DNA of 64,000 nt from Membranipora membranacea (GCA_914767715.1 OU612075.1:15996001-16060000); one strand, 5' to 3'. Positions 24,750-38,010 are shown, numbered from the stretch's first letter. Translations and numbers: made by a program. The notes: a model not told the origin generated them from the letters alone.

Positions 24750-27700
24750 CTTACACCGGATATTATCAAAACACAGTATTAATCAAAGATCTAGTCAAAA
24801 TACCTGATAACAGTGAGCTCTGAGTTGTGTGACATCTTATGGGGTAACCAGCTCACTACACTGGGCTTGTGTGATTTTACATCAACCAGGATAACAGAGC
24901 CAACAGCTGCCCTATACCACGGAGTAGGAGTCAGTCCTTGCATATACACTTGTCTCTCTACAAGTAGAATAAGCAGTGTTACAATTGAAGGGGGATGCAA
25001 GGGGATGGTGTTCTCCTTCCTACTTTGTCTTGGGGGATTCATCCCCCCTATATATCATAACCACTACGATCGCAATATTCTGTGGATTTGCAGGCTTGAG
25101 CCCATGATTTATAAACTGCGTTTTTGTTAGTAGCTAGGCAGCTCCATTGACCCTGGCCTGGTTGGTATCCCTTTGCCTTGCCTTATAATACTGACAATGA
25201 GTACATTAGCGACGTAAACACGCCAGACAATATCTCAAAATTAAATAATTTGCAAGTCATTTCACCGATGTTTTGACTTGATCCTCAAAGATATTGCATT
25301 ACTAAGTGATCCTATAAGGAAAACGAGTCGTAAAATGATTGTTTTATATGTACAATTCAGTCACCTCGGTGATAGTACAACCGATACCGGGTGTGTTGGT
25401 GAGCTGTGAGAAGAGGGTTAGAGCCACAAGAGCATCTGAGCATTTTATCTCTCACCTCATTTTTGTAACATTACCAATATAAAGTCTATGATTTACTATG
25501 GGTTTTGCCAATCATTTAGAGTCATAGTATCCCACAATGCAACAATACCAGAATATCGATCTCCACGATCATCTGGCAGTGCTCTATGTGAGGTGATAAG
25601 ATTGGGAGTCAATCAAGTCATGTCAATTCACTTTGGAGGGGACCGGGGGTAGTGAGCGGATATGAGTATTCCCAGAGGCAGCCCTGGCCTTTTATCTTGA
25701 GGAGATTCTAATTATAGCTGTGTAATAGATTTTAATTTCAAATCAAGGCCAGCATAAACAGTCTCAATCTGTTTCAAATACCTCCTAATCTTAAGTGTGC
25801 AGCAAGCTGCCAGAAACTGAAACAGGCACAAACAGCCATTGGCAGTGACACTTTGATCTTAGCCAATAGGCTGAGAAGCGATCCTACACTTTGATCTTAG
25901 CCAAATGGCCGAGAAGAGAAGACACAGCATGGCATATTAACGAAGCTGATGTAATAATTCTATTTGTAGAGATGAGCGTAGACGACCGCTGTATATTTCC
26001 ATCCTGGTTGATGTTAAATCCCACAAACCCAGTGTGTAGTGGCCATTTTAAAGCGTCTTGATACTTTGAGCGCTGCAATAAGCAACGGGAACCATTCCGG
26101 GTTTAGGCACAAAAATGCAGTCTATGTAAATTGGTCAACATGAGGGATCCAAAAATTTTGCATCTGCACATGGTGGTTGGTGTAATCATTATATCTTCTA
26201 TACAACATAGATTGAGTGCTACTGCAGGTAAAGATTAAATTTGCCTACATTTAGAATTGGCTAGGTGGCTGTGAAAGGGGAGACAACTCAAAAGACAGGC
26301 AAGCTTGCAGCCATCGGCAAAGCAAGATCAGGTTAAAGAGGCCTCATTATTCTAGTGACAGGTACAGGATCATAGACTGACAGGTGTGGACAGTCCAGTC
26401 ACCCTGTTGACAGGTGCCCCTGTATACAGTTATATAAACATACCTGCTTATAATGAGATCTGTCTAATGTAAAGTCTTATAGAGTAAAAAGTGCTATGCG
26501 CTGGACTCAATGTCAATTTGTTGTGATTGGTGTAATACTTGTACAGCTAAAAGAAACGCAAACTCTGATGGAAAATATTGAATATGACTTGGCTGCGCTT
26601 GGAGCCTACAATGTTGCATTGCTATTATATGATATGAAATTATATTGCAGCAGTGCATTGTGGGTAAAAAAACCAATTCTTGGTTCAAACTAGAGATGCT
26701 CAGTCAGGTTAGCAACAATGTATCCCCCAATGCAACAGTACCACATATTAGCTAAGCGAAAACATGATATCAGGGGCTTACACTAAACTTTAGCCTTTGG
26801 TTTTGTTCAACTTTACCTCCTGTGAAGACTTCACTCTTTCAGCGTAAGCTAATGGTATTGATGCAAACAAGCCATTAATTCAGAGGTAGATATTCTAAAC
26901 TGGTTAGACAGACTCACTGAGTCCAGTAATACATCATACAGGGACCTCAGTCTACAGACATACCTGACAACAGTGAGCTCTGACTTGTATGACTTCTAAT
27001 AGGGAAACTAGCTCACCACAGTTAGGGGTGTGGGATATTACACCAATCAGGATAATAGTATACAGCGGTCCGTTTACGCATATCTCTACAAAAAGAATAA
27101 TTATATCAGCCGTGTTAACCTGCTAGAAATTATATATTGGGCAAATTAAAGGAACAAGTTTCACCGGTGTTTCGGCTTGATTGTCAACGGTTATGTGAGG
27201 CAAAAGACTTCTGATTATTATTGTAATACAGATATTTAGCAAGGTGGTTAGCCAATAATTCGCTCAAAGTTTCACCTCCAAGGTCTGGTAATGATATAAC
27301 CTAGATACCGGTTGATTATTGAACAAGGAGAGTATCTGAGGAGTTCTTCAGTTTTGTTGTCTGTAACATTACCGATGTGGCGACAAATCATAGAGACAGT
27401 TCCATCACTCTAATAACTGGTGCAATCTAAAATGAAAAATTAAATTAGATGGTAAAATTTTGGCTGAGCGCGAAGCCTAATACGTTGATCCATCTCACAA
27501 CAGAACTGCATTGTGGGTAACAAATACAAATCTCAGTTATGATATTAATGATCCAATCATTGTTATCTAATTAACTTTTATTCTGGGTTTAGAGTTAAGA
27601 TGGAAATCACTTCACAAGACCTTTTCAACAAACAATGCATCACACAATGCAACAGCAACAAATATCAGCAAATTACAACGAACACAATATTATCCCTTGA

Positions 27701-28440
27701 CCATCTGACAGCAGAATATTTGTGGCAATGAAAATGGAACTCAATTCAGTGTCAGAGACCTCATCAATATAGGGTTGCGGAGGAGGGGTAAGGGGCATAA
27801 TTACATAACTGACAGGGACTGCTGTTTATATCTACGCAGCTCTCAAGATCAATCTAATCAATAAATTTAAACTTCATCCAACTATTGACGTGTCAGTGCC
27901 CTCAAAGAATCATAAAATCCAACTTCTTATACCCTAATAGAGTATGAGTGTGAACTATACCCTAGGGCCTAGAGTGTAAATATTAGCTACCATAGTTAAG
28001 TTTAGCTAGGGATTAATTTATGTTACCTAGCACCAAACTCTGGCTAGTTGAGGAAGTCTAAAAAAAGCGCAGAGGGTGAGTAAATGTTAGCTAGTATTAA
28101 ATTTAGCTGTCCAAACATGTGCAAAATGCCAAAGTTTCCCACCTACATATTTTACACCTCTCTGGTAAAAGTATGATGGCAACAAGCCATTATTTCAGAG
28201 ACGCAAAATTATGCTAGTTAGACTACTGTCGAGGCAAGTCGACTTACATACAAGTACCTCAGTCTACCGACATTACTGATAACAGTGAGCTCTGCATTGT
28301 ATGATATCTTATGGGGTAACCAGTTCACCCCACTGGACTTGTGGGATATTACATCAACCGGAATAACAGTATACATGCTCCAGTCTACAAATAGAATAAT
28401 TACATCATCATTGTTGACCCGTAGGAGATTATCTAATAAC
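24750..28440. repeat. Degenerate array of duplicated exon-like units
   Basis: Three direct copies share blocks: about 24750-25640, 26860-27740 and 28190-28440. Anchors are CAGTGAGCTCTG and GGGGTAACCAG(C/T)TCAC, then TTACATCAACC.GGATAACAG. Downstream, the first two copies also share ATACCGG, GTAACATTACC and CACAATGCAACA blocks. A shorter inverted copy lies at about 25940-26045. On the minus strand each has a polypyrimidine-TAG acceptor-like start, a 35-codon stretch reading like VDV.SHK.S.V.WLPHK.S.N.ELTVI, and a donor-like CAG/GTA end in two copies. Codon-level similarity is retained although stops have accumulated, so these look like relics of a repeated exon. The protein is unidentified; an FN3-like module is possible. 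Confidence 0.55.
25848..25919 (-). pseudogene. Tandem U2 snRNA 5'-end relics
   Basis: On the minus strand, 25883-25848 reads ATCGCTTCTCAGCC and TTGGCTAAGATCAAAGTG, the well-known 5' end of U2 snRNA with a few changes. A second copy, 25919-25884, reads CTTCTCGGCC, TTTGGCTAAGATCAAAGTGT. Neither continues into the branch-point recognition or Sm region, so both are truncated and non-functional. Confidence 0.75.
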
Positions 28441-30914
28441 GATAGGATTAGCTAGTCAACAGTCTTCCGTCTTCAACTGCTTACAATGACATTCTAAATT
28501 TTAACACAGAGTAAGGATATATCCTTACTCTGTGATTTTAACCTGGTTGGCTTGGCAGCAAACTTGTAAAGATCAATAAATAATTCAGTCAAGGAGTGAT
28601 TCAGTGATATAAACTGGTGCAGTGAAATGACAAGATAATTAAAAACAACATTGAAAACGATCAGTTAATTTTATAAAGAATCATACAAACTTGTCATGTG
28701 CGGCCACAAAATTAATGTGTGACAAAGCTATAGGTTTAATTGCTTAACGCCGAGCAACTGCACAAAACAACACAGGGTTATTCAGGGTTAATAAACTGCT
28801 TGATAGGGTAGAAACTGGCCTGGGATTAAGACCAAATGTTGGGGGCGTTGATTGTAGACTTCAAACGTTGACCTAAAACCCAGGCTAGGTAGAAACTCAA
28901 ATCAGGATCAATGCAGATTAGAGCCAACGTGATGAAAACACATGTCGAATTAAACTCAGCAGCTTAGAACAAAATAGCCGACCATATGAGTTGAGATATT
29001 TTTGACTTCATGTATATATAATACAATGATAATAGAATATATATTATATATATACATCATCATGAAGTAATTGTAAAACTCTACTATGACATAACTACAA
29101 TAAATCTTACTTCATATTATGTAGCTAGTTCGCCCGTCAGCAGTTTGGTCTGGTTTATCCGACTTCCTGGTTAAGAGATCAGCGCACACAGGTCTGTGTA
29201 AGAGCAGAGTTATGTCGTATACTATCTCTGTCCCGATCTACAAAAGAAATCATCAGGGATAGAGTGACACATAAACGTCCTAATATCACTGGCTATTGTG
29301 ACTTTGATCCAGTTTGCTTGCAGACTGAATTTCTCCACCCTCTACTGGAGAGGGGAGCAACTCCTATTGTCGGAACACTGGAATCAAACTTGATGTAATG
29401 ATTCAAAGATATTTTTGATAGTAAAGTTTCTCAATACATTTGACCTGTCCAAGCATGCAGCATTCTCAATAAATAAGTGTTGCTAGGATATTGCATCTTA
29501 CCAAACAATACTTTTAGTTTCAGTAAACCTTGGTGTTATTATTTGTTTTATATTCTCTGAGAATATATACAATACAATCTCACGAGATTTAATGATAAAG
29601 AGAGTTGTCCCGCAACTTGTGCCTCATGGCTCAAGACGGTCTTGGCGTCACCTCAAGAAAAATAAGCTATTACATGTTGATGCATATATATCAAAATAGG
29701 TGTGTAGCGCAAAGTTGCAACTTTCATGTTTAACTCCAATGACAAGACACTACCCATTCTCTAATATGGACATAAAATGAAGATGGCCTTGACACCCGGT
29801 GTTTACTTCATTGTCAACATTGAATCACATTGGCCATTTTTATTTTAGAGTAACACCTTTTCATCACCTGATTATCAGCAGTAATTCAACTAATGTAATA
29901 CTCAACTATATATACCGCCCAGTGAGAGCCTTGTTCTCTGTGAGGTGAGCTAACTTAACGAACAAACAATTTGAGCACAAACGCTTCGCTCTTTCAAACC
30001 AGTAAAAATTTTGTCTGATTGACTATACAATCGATCTGTGAGTAGATTGAATTGTCAATAAAACAAAAACTGATTGTTTATTCAGAGACATCTCAGCGGT
30101 CAGCGTAGTCTTTTTTAGTGACTGAGGGAAGAATCGCTGATTACAAGAATAAGTAAACCACCTCTCAGAATATGTACATGTAGTAAAAGGGCACCTGATA
30201 GGAAAGTTAAATCAAAATCAGATCAAAGGGCACCTGTTTTATGCACTCACCCTGTACATTTATTTGACACTGCAGGCCGATCCACTCATTATCATCCTCT
30301 AGATTAGATGAGTAGATTACAGCCCAGCTACGCAACTCAACAAAAAGGCTCTTGGGTTTATATTCATAATCTTCATAATATTCATTAAAACAATATAGCA
30401 GCGAAAGATATGCATACCTAGCTCTGCAACAAAATCTACCGGATGCAATATAGATAATAATGCTCCTGACTGCGTTCACCAAAGGTTGCAGAACTCGAAT
30501 GCTCAATTCTGTTGCATCTAAATATTTTGCCATTCTTATCATTGACAATAACCTCTGTAGCGGTTGACATAAATATTTTGACTCATGAAACCCAATTACT
30601 TGGTGACAAAAGAATTAACGCTCGCTCGCACATACTATACCCACACTGCATGCTGTATTCTGGAATTATTATTAAGGCTATGGTGTACATACGCTATAGT
30701 ATGCTTACTGCAGCTTTGAACAAAGAGAAAACATGATAATCAGCGAATCGATTGGCTTGTTGTATTAGTGCTTAGCAACGAGTAAACAAAAGAGCAGTCA
30801 ACGAGCTCAGTGACAAAAAAATATCACTCTGTCTCTGAACCATTAGATGTACTGTAGCTGCACAATTCTTAAGCGCATAGTTGGACTTCGATATCCCAGA
30901 GATAATCTTCCAAT
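28441..30914. other. Non-coding stretch upstream of the TIR-like/TPR gene
   Basis: I find no supported gene. It contains a perfect 30-bp palindrome at 28505-28534 and AT-rich simple sequence near 29030-29060. A minus-strand open frame of 113 codons (30548-30207) has no recognisable motif and no clear splice context. Confidence 0.5.
28505..28534. repeat. Perfect 30-bp palindrome
   Basis: Each half is CACAGAGTAAGGATA; the two halves abut with no loop. The half-site CCTTACTCTGTG recurs near 42150 and, as a short tandem, near 45592-45617. This suggests remnants of one foldback element family. Confidence 0.8.
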
Positions 30915-33734
30915 ATGGGTTGCGGATCAAGTCTAAGTGCAGGCTCTATTCAAGTAGCCCCAGCTCCTGCAGCAGGTAAAAATAAACAGATAGAAAACTG
31001 TTCAATTTACTCATTCTGCGCATGCTCAGCTCTGGGCATGAGCTGATCTCTGCAAAATTGAGTCTCGGAATTCCGAAGCCATCTGATTGGCTACCTGCTC
31101 TGGTGACATACTCCTCCAAAGCGTGCGGATTTGTTATCGATAGTTATCCTCTCTTGTCATTATTAGCTGATTTTGATTGACAGTTTATGCAGGGGGTGTC
31201 CCATTTCCCCTTTCCAAAGTTGCAATCAGAACCCAAACTAAACTCATTGTTCTTGCACATGCGCAAATTCAAGTCACGCATGATACATACTTAGCTAGTT
31301 TATCAGTGATCTACATGCCCAGTCAGATCACGACAGTCAGTATGCAATTTACTTGAACTCTGTTAACTCTAGATTCTGCTAACATTGTCATTGACAAATA
31401 AAAAAGAATAACATTCATGTTAAACAATTTAATAAGTACCATATAACTCTCCACAAGGCAAAATGTTATTCTTTGATTGTTGCTGTCAATTATATAGACT
31501 GTATAATAGGACTCTTATTATGAATTACAGACGGAATGCAGCACATGATCGGATTTCATATATCAGCTATTCGAAAATTCATACGGGACCACCCAAAAGT
31601 CACCAGTGACCATCTCACAACGTCACAGATCAACAAAGCGTTTATCAAACCTGAAACAGATGGGACAAATGGACCATTCATTAACAAGTATATAGGTTTC
31701 AAAGACCCTGAAACGGGTGTGCCACTCGTATCTCAGGCCACAGTGTTTGTGTCACATGCGTGGAAGTATAAATTCTATGACGTCGTAGTAAGTGTTATGG
31801 AACAATATGCCAGCAAACATCCAGATGCCTATTTCTGGTTTGATCTATTCACAAACAATCAAAATGAGGTTATCAATAAAGATTTTGACTGGTTCAGCTC
31901 GACGTTCCGTAACAGCATAAGAGAAATAGGTCAGGTACTTCTTGTTCTCTCACCATGGAACGATCCGGTTCCTATTCGTAGAGCGTGGTGCCTGTTTGAG
32001 ATTCACAATGCCGTTGAAGAGTCTGAGGTACAGCTAACAATGGATATCCCTTTTAACGAGGTCAACGACCTGAAGGAAGGTGTCACCGAGGATCCTAGAT
32101 GTGTGGTTCAGGCTTTAGCTGACATACAGGCTAAAAATGCTGAAGCTACTTCTCTGTTCGATCGAGAGCTAATATTCAAGGCTATTAGCGAGATGGATGG
32201 CGGCTTTTCACGGGTAAACCAGCGAGTGAAGGATCAACTGAGAAGCTGGTATGTTGACCAATTAAAGCTCCTCATAAACAGAACAGGAGATGATACCACA
32301 CTTATGCGTAGTAGTGCTCATGTAATGATGGAGTTTGCATTTTATGATGAGTCGCTTTTCCATTATCAGAATGCACTTCGTATAGACATCAAACTATATG
32401 GTAAAAATCATATAAATGTGGTTGATTCATACGATGGCATGGCTGTTGTGTATAACATTAAAGGAAACTATGAACAAGCTCTGGATTACTACAAAAAATC
32501 ATTAGAAATCAGACAAGAGTCATTAGGCGAGAATCATCCTGACTTAGCCTCCTCCTATAATAACATGGGCATTGTGTACAATAGTAAAGGTGACTATGAT
32601 GGAGCTCTTGAATTCTACAACAAATCTCTCAAAATCAGACTGGACACATTAGGTGAGAATCATCCTGACTTAGCCTCCTCCTATAATAACATGGGCATGG
32701 TGTACGACAGTAAAGGCGACCATGATAAAGCTCTGGATTACTACAAAAAAGCATTAAAAATCCAACTGGACGAATTAGGTGAGAATCATCCTTCTGTGGG
32801 TGACTCCTATAATAACATGGGTCATGTGTACAACAGTAAAGGTGACTATGATGGAGCTCTTGAATTGTACAACAAATCTCTCAAAATCAGACTGGACACA
32901 TTAGGCGAGAATCATCCTGATGTAGCTACCTCCTATAATAATATGGGCGTTGTGTACCACAATAAAGGTGACTATGATAAAGCTCTGGATTACTACAACA
33001 AATCTCTCAAAATCGAACTGGACACATTAGGTGAGAATCATCCTTCTGTGGGTGACTCCTATAATAACATGGCCGATGTGTACACCAGTAAAGGTGACTA
33101 TGATAACGCTCTGAGTCATTACAACAAATCTCTCAAAATCGAACTTGACACATTAGGTGAGAATCATCCTGATGTAGCTGCCTCCTATAATAACATGGCT
33201 AATGTGTACGACAGTAAAGGTGACTATGATAACGCTCTGAGTCACCACAACAAATCTCTCAAAATCCAACTGGACACATTAGGTGAGAATCATCCTTCTG
33301 TGGCTGCTTCATATAATAACATGGGTACTGTGTACGAAGAGAAAGGTGACTATGATAACGCTCTGAGTCACTACAACAAATCTCTCAAAATCGAACTGGA
33401 CACATTAGGTGAGAATCATATTGATGTAGCTGCCTCCTATAATAACATGGCTAATGTGTACGACAGTAAAGGAGACTATGATAAAGCTCTGGATTACTAC
33501 AACAAAGTAGTAAAAATCAGACTGGACACATCAGGCGAGAATCATCCTGATGTGGCTACCTCCTACTACAACATAGCTATCGTGTACAACAGTAAAGGTG
33601 ACTACGATAAAGCTTTGGATTACTTCAATAAAGCACTTCCCATCTACAAGAGCGCGCTTGGTGATAGCCATCCGGATGTTGCCGATACCCGCAATAATGT
33701 CAAGCTGCTCCAAGAGCAAATGGAAAATTTGTAA
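30915..33734 (+). CDS. N-acylated TIR-like / tetratricopeptide repeat protein
   Basis: Two exons, 30915-30975 and 31531-33734 (TAA 33732-33734), join in phase to give 754 residues. The upstream start yields MGCGSS, a classic N-myristoylation (Gly2) plus palmitoylation (Cys3) motif, so membrane attachment is likely. Residues about 85-190 have a TIR-like pattern: VFVSHAW, YFWFDLF, then IREIGQVLLVLSPWN and RRAWCLFEI. In TIR NADases the glutamate of the WCxxE motif is catalytic (family knowledge). From about 300 to 740 run ten 42-residue TPRs of the kinesin-light-chain/nephrocystin type (SYNNMG.VY..KGDYD.AL, LGENHP.VA). DNA units are 126 bp and very alike. There is no NB-ARC or NACHT domain between the two halves. 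Role: probably a signalling or innate-immune scaffold; enzymatic activity is inference. Confidence 0.85.
32420..33690 (+). repeat. Ten 126-bp tandem coding repeats (TPR units)
   Basis: Phrases such as TCCTATAATAACATGG, AGTAAAGGTGACTATGAT and GGTGAGAATCATCC recur every 126 bp. Units are close enough at the DNA level to suggest recent unequal crossing-over or gene conversion, and copy number may vary between individuals. Confidence 0.9.
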
Positions 33735-36720
33735 TAGACATCCTTCAGTGAGTTATCGAATTGTTTGATTACTGCCACATTTTTCAGTTGTTTTTTGATT
33801 ATTTGAATTATTAGGACATGATCAAAATAAACAATGCATCTTTGTTGGAGTTTTGCCGTCCCGGCCCCTCCCAAGTAATCATATTACCCTTTTATGATCT
33901 TATTATTATATCACCTGCACGTTTTCGTAAAATCTTTTATAAATTACTTAAACTAGATGTGTTTTTTTCCAGCCATATTCATATTTTTTGTTTATCATAC
34001 TGCACTCTAAATACGAAACATCATAAATCATAATAAATTTGGATTTTCTGGTAAGATTCTGATCATATTTTACTGCGCCTCAATTTTTGAGCATTATCAT
34101 TTCAGTGTAAACCAGTGAAGACCAGCTAGTAACCACCATGGTTATCCCACCCTAAAAGTTCAGGGACGATATTTTATGTTTGTAAAGAGACCAATCTAGA
34201 GTTAAGACCAGAGCATCGCTGCGATGAGAAATTGATGTCAATAAAAATTATTAAACTACAGACAAGGCCAAATAAATAAATAAAAACACCTTTAGGTATG
34301 ATATGTTGATATTGGGATCGGTCATTGACATTACCAGTATTGAGGCCTATTAAGGTATAGACTCAGACTATGACGCATCAAATACAAAAAACTCTGGTGG
34401 ATATCAATTCACCCTAAACCTTAATTTTCGCAGATCTTATGTCATGTACATGCTGGGTTTTATTGGAAATGAGTGATTTTTTTTAATTCCAAATTTTTTA
34501 TTCCACAATGTTACAAGTTTCTATACTAATGGCCCTGTAAATAGTAACATAAAGGTGGTGTGGATATTCCATAAACACTCTTTAATAGGCAGGGGTAGTA
34601 ACTGACTGTTCTACAAAATTTTAATTTCAAATTGATTAGGAGTTGTCTTCTCTAAAATTATAAGAGGACAACTAACGAAACCTATCAAGTTGAACCGAAT
34701 TCAAGCTGTCAATAAATGGGGTTTTTATGTACATGTTTTTTTTTCCAATTTCAAAAATAACAGGGACAGCTAAACATTAGTATGGAAGCCCATAGATTGA
34801 GTCCGGAAGCAACAATCATTTAATTCACACCGCCTGCATGCATTAACTGACACGGTTTCTTGACACACACAAGCCATAGTTATAGTTATAAAATCAGGTT
34901 GCAACAAAATAATAATATGTATCAAACTAGCATTGGCTAGTGGGAGCCCTTATCACATGGAAATACGCTGCATCTATTGTAGCTGAAATTGAGGCCTTGT
35001 AAAGAGCGTCGATAGGTATGTGGGCATGTTACAGACATAACAACACCGACCTTAGAGACACATTTGAAGGGTGTAGGGGGCGAAGTTGTCTGTCGTAGTC
35101 AATAAGAGAAGATGGACATGATGATAATGATGATAATGATGACAATGACTTTATTTTCCACCGTAACAGATGTTGAAAAACCTTTATATAATACGGTCAT
35201 ATATTTTGAATCTTGGTGGTCCATGCTCTGGTAATGAAAGAATCCTTGCAGCGAGCGGAATGCCTGCGATTCAATGACTGCCTCTCAAAGAGTGTAAAAA
35301 CACTGAGATATATATTTGTGCTGGATTCGAGGCAGGTGCAGTCAAATATGGCTGCCGTTGTGCTGAAGCTAAGGACCAGTTGCATTCTTAACAATAGACA
35401 TGTGATTGGGATTCAGATATTGTGAGAACCGTGGCATTTTGAGATAAACTACCTGTAGAGGGATCAGAGCATTGTTGAGATGATAATTAATGTCAATGAA
35501 AGTGATTAAAAAGGAGAAAAAAAGCCAAGGCGTCCTTATAACCATTTATATGTTATGTTGTGACTTATGATATAATAGACAGGTTGTGTCATTGTAACCG
35601 GCGGCATGGAATGATAAAAGATGCAACAGCTTCCCAGTTTGCAGAACGTATAACATTTTACATGAACTTCATCATTTACGCCTCTACTAGTAGAGGTTGT
35701 TATTTCTATTGCTGTGAGGGTGCAACTCCGGATCGCGTCGATTTTAAAACTGGCTGAAGCCGTAAATATTATATTTGACATAATTTAAGAGCACGGATGG
35801 CAGCAAATGTGAGTATGCCGCATTTCATCATCACACATTCCGTTTCCTGTTTGATGATGAAATGCCACAAACTTGCTCATGCTGTTTGAGCACTTAGACT
35901 AATTTAAAGTCATGGAGTACTACATAACCTGCATGAGTTAGATGGTGAGATTTTAAATTTTGAGGCTGTTAAGATATAGCATATTTAAAAGTGGGTAGAA
36001 CCACAGGACAACACAATGCAATTTTATTGAAGGCATTCTCCAGATGAGGCAAACACCGAATACAAATCAATCTGGTGGGTGTTATGTACATTTAACTGTT
36101 GTGTTTTGTAATGAGTGATTTTATACAAATTCTCTTTTTCTTCCAAGTTTGCCGATGTTCGAAGTATCCTCATTGATGGCCCAATCAATCGCATAGTTTG
36201 ACCAGAGCTATGTGGCATAACTCATTGTCAAACATCCCTTCCTTAGATGAAGGAAAAAAAGTCAAACGGGCAAGGTAAGCTTATCAGATGATTTAGTCAC
36301 AATATAGCTGACGTACAATATTGTTATGTATATTTGAACGCGATATGGATATACAAGTATATTTAGGTACAATATGGATATGTATATTTATTGCTGTAAA
36401 GTTATATGATCGACAAAAAAAACTAGATCATAATGTAACGTAAATGCAATTCAGAATAAAATGTTTAAAAGGAAACCTTTACAACGCCAAAAAATCTACA
36501 CCAAAGTTGTGACATCCTCCAGTAAATTGAGTGTATTACACAAACAGGATCAGACAACCATCGCCTAACTGATGTTACCAGCCTGAGATCTTCCATCCCA
36601 CGGCGATTTAGCTCGATAACTTTGAGGGTAATACGATAAAATAAACGCTACTAGCAAATACAGGAGTAACAATAAAATGGGACACATTATTTGACTAAGA
36701 TAATTTGTCGTTGGTCTGTA
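33735..36720. other. Intergenic region with low-grade repeats
   Basis: No supported gene. Two paralogous non-coding blocks are visible: about 34170-34330 and 35463-35580 share AGAGCAT, GATGTCAATAAA-like and GATATGTTGATAT-like phrases. The segment GATATGTTGATATTGGGATCGGTC-like (34300) also recurs at about 41960, upstream of the transporter gene. Confidence 0.5.
35787..35903. mobile_element. Small palindromic MITE (TAGTCTAAGTGCTCA family)
   Basis: The right end TTGAGCACTTAGACTAA is typical of the family; the left end is degraded. Inner arms GCATTTCATCATCA and TGATGATGAAATGC are exact inverted repeats around a short loop. Confidence 0.6.
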
Positions 36721-36731
36721 TGCATCAGACT

Positions 36732-36818
36732 GTAGTCTGAGTTGACAGTCTGAGTTGACAGTCTGAGTTGACAGTCTGAGTTGACAGTCTGAGTTGACAG
36801 TCTGAGTTGACAGTCTGG
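36732..36818. repeat. 13-bp minisatellite (TCTGAGTTGACAG)n
   Basis: About six nearly perfect tandem copies. It lies just downstream (minus-strand sense) of the predicted end of the PDS5-like gene. Confidence 0.92.
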
Positions 36819-37861
36819 AGATAGTTGTCTGAAGTATGTACATGAGGTCATTGCCGCGATGTCTTTACTTCTTTCTGGCAGATGCTCTGGTCGGCAGCTT
36901 CTTTGCCTTCAAGAAAAGAAATATTTTGCATGTCTTTTGCCAGTTAGTAAATCATCCAAATCATTGCAATCAATTTGCTCAGATTGCTTACTCTTATAGT
37001 CTTTCATTTAAACAAATATCTCCGAAATCTGTTCACTATAAAAACAGTTCTAACAAGCCATAACATAAGGGAACGAGTCCTCAGGTAAGCCTCATGCATA
37101 TCAGAAGCGATCAGTGATAGTAAAAGTGCTCAAATGTTGCCCGGGTTGATGGTAGCAGCATTCCAACAACAACTTGCACTCAATCTGACCTAACAAAACT
37201 AGATCAGTGATAGTGATTTTTGGCAGTGTGTAAATGAATGACTCTCCCCCTCCCACGGCTGATGCGTTAACTAACAGCTGACAAGTGAATGACATCCAAT
37301 CTAACTGTATATGTTTAGACTGAGATCTTACCTCTTCGGCGGGGCTGCTATGTTCAGTTTTAGCTGAACTGCCGTTAGTAACAGATGCCGCCGCAGCAGC
37401 AGGAGTAGAAGAGTTACCTCCCGTAGCGTATGATGACTTAGCAGGTCTCATTCTCTTAGTCACCACCTCAGTCTCAGCTTCACCGTCAGAAGTATCCATC
37501 ATTAGGTCTGTACCGTCACCCGCCCATCCTGTACACAAGATACACAACTACGGGTTTATATCAAGTTAAAAAACCAGTGTGAGTCTTAATTCAAGGCTAA
37601 CAACCGCGGGAATGAGTTATTGCACAGATTACAACGATAGCCTTGTCAGTGAAAGTAGCTTTTACTTCTAACGGCCCGACAGAAGGTTTATTTTTTAAGG
37701 AGGCAGAGCAAAAGTCCATTTGCGATGCTGGGAGCGTCGCGGTCTACTGCCTTCATACAAAACAAGCGAGAAATCAAATCACAATATAAAATATATATAA
37801 TGTAACCACGATATATATATATATAAAATATATTATATTTTAATAATCTACACATGACCAT

Positions 37862-38010
37862 GTTTAGCTGGCCGATGTTTAGCTGGCCGATGTTGAGCTG
37901 GCCGATGTTTAGCCGGCCGATGTTTAGCCGGCCGATGTTAAGCTGGCCGATGTTTAGCCGGCCGATGTTGAGCCGGCCGATGCTGAGCTGGCCGATGTTT
38001 AGCTGGCCTT
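37862..38010. repeat. 15-bp minisatellite (TTTAGCTGGCCGATG)n
   Basis: About ten tandem copies with C/T and T/G variants (AGCTGGCC / AGCCGGCC) in an intron of the PDS5-like copy. Most units carry GGCCGATGTT. Confidence 0.93.

Noticed and set aside
30207-30548. 113-codon minus-strand frame upstream of the TIR-like/TPR gene
   Set aside because: Composition is mixed and I see no domain, splice signals or conservation; not enough to call a gene.
36732-38010. Tandem repeats considered as a CRISPR array
   Set aside because: Units of 13 and 15 bp are directly adjacent with no unique spacers; they are eukaryotic minisatellites.
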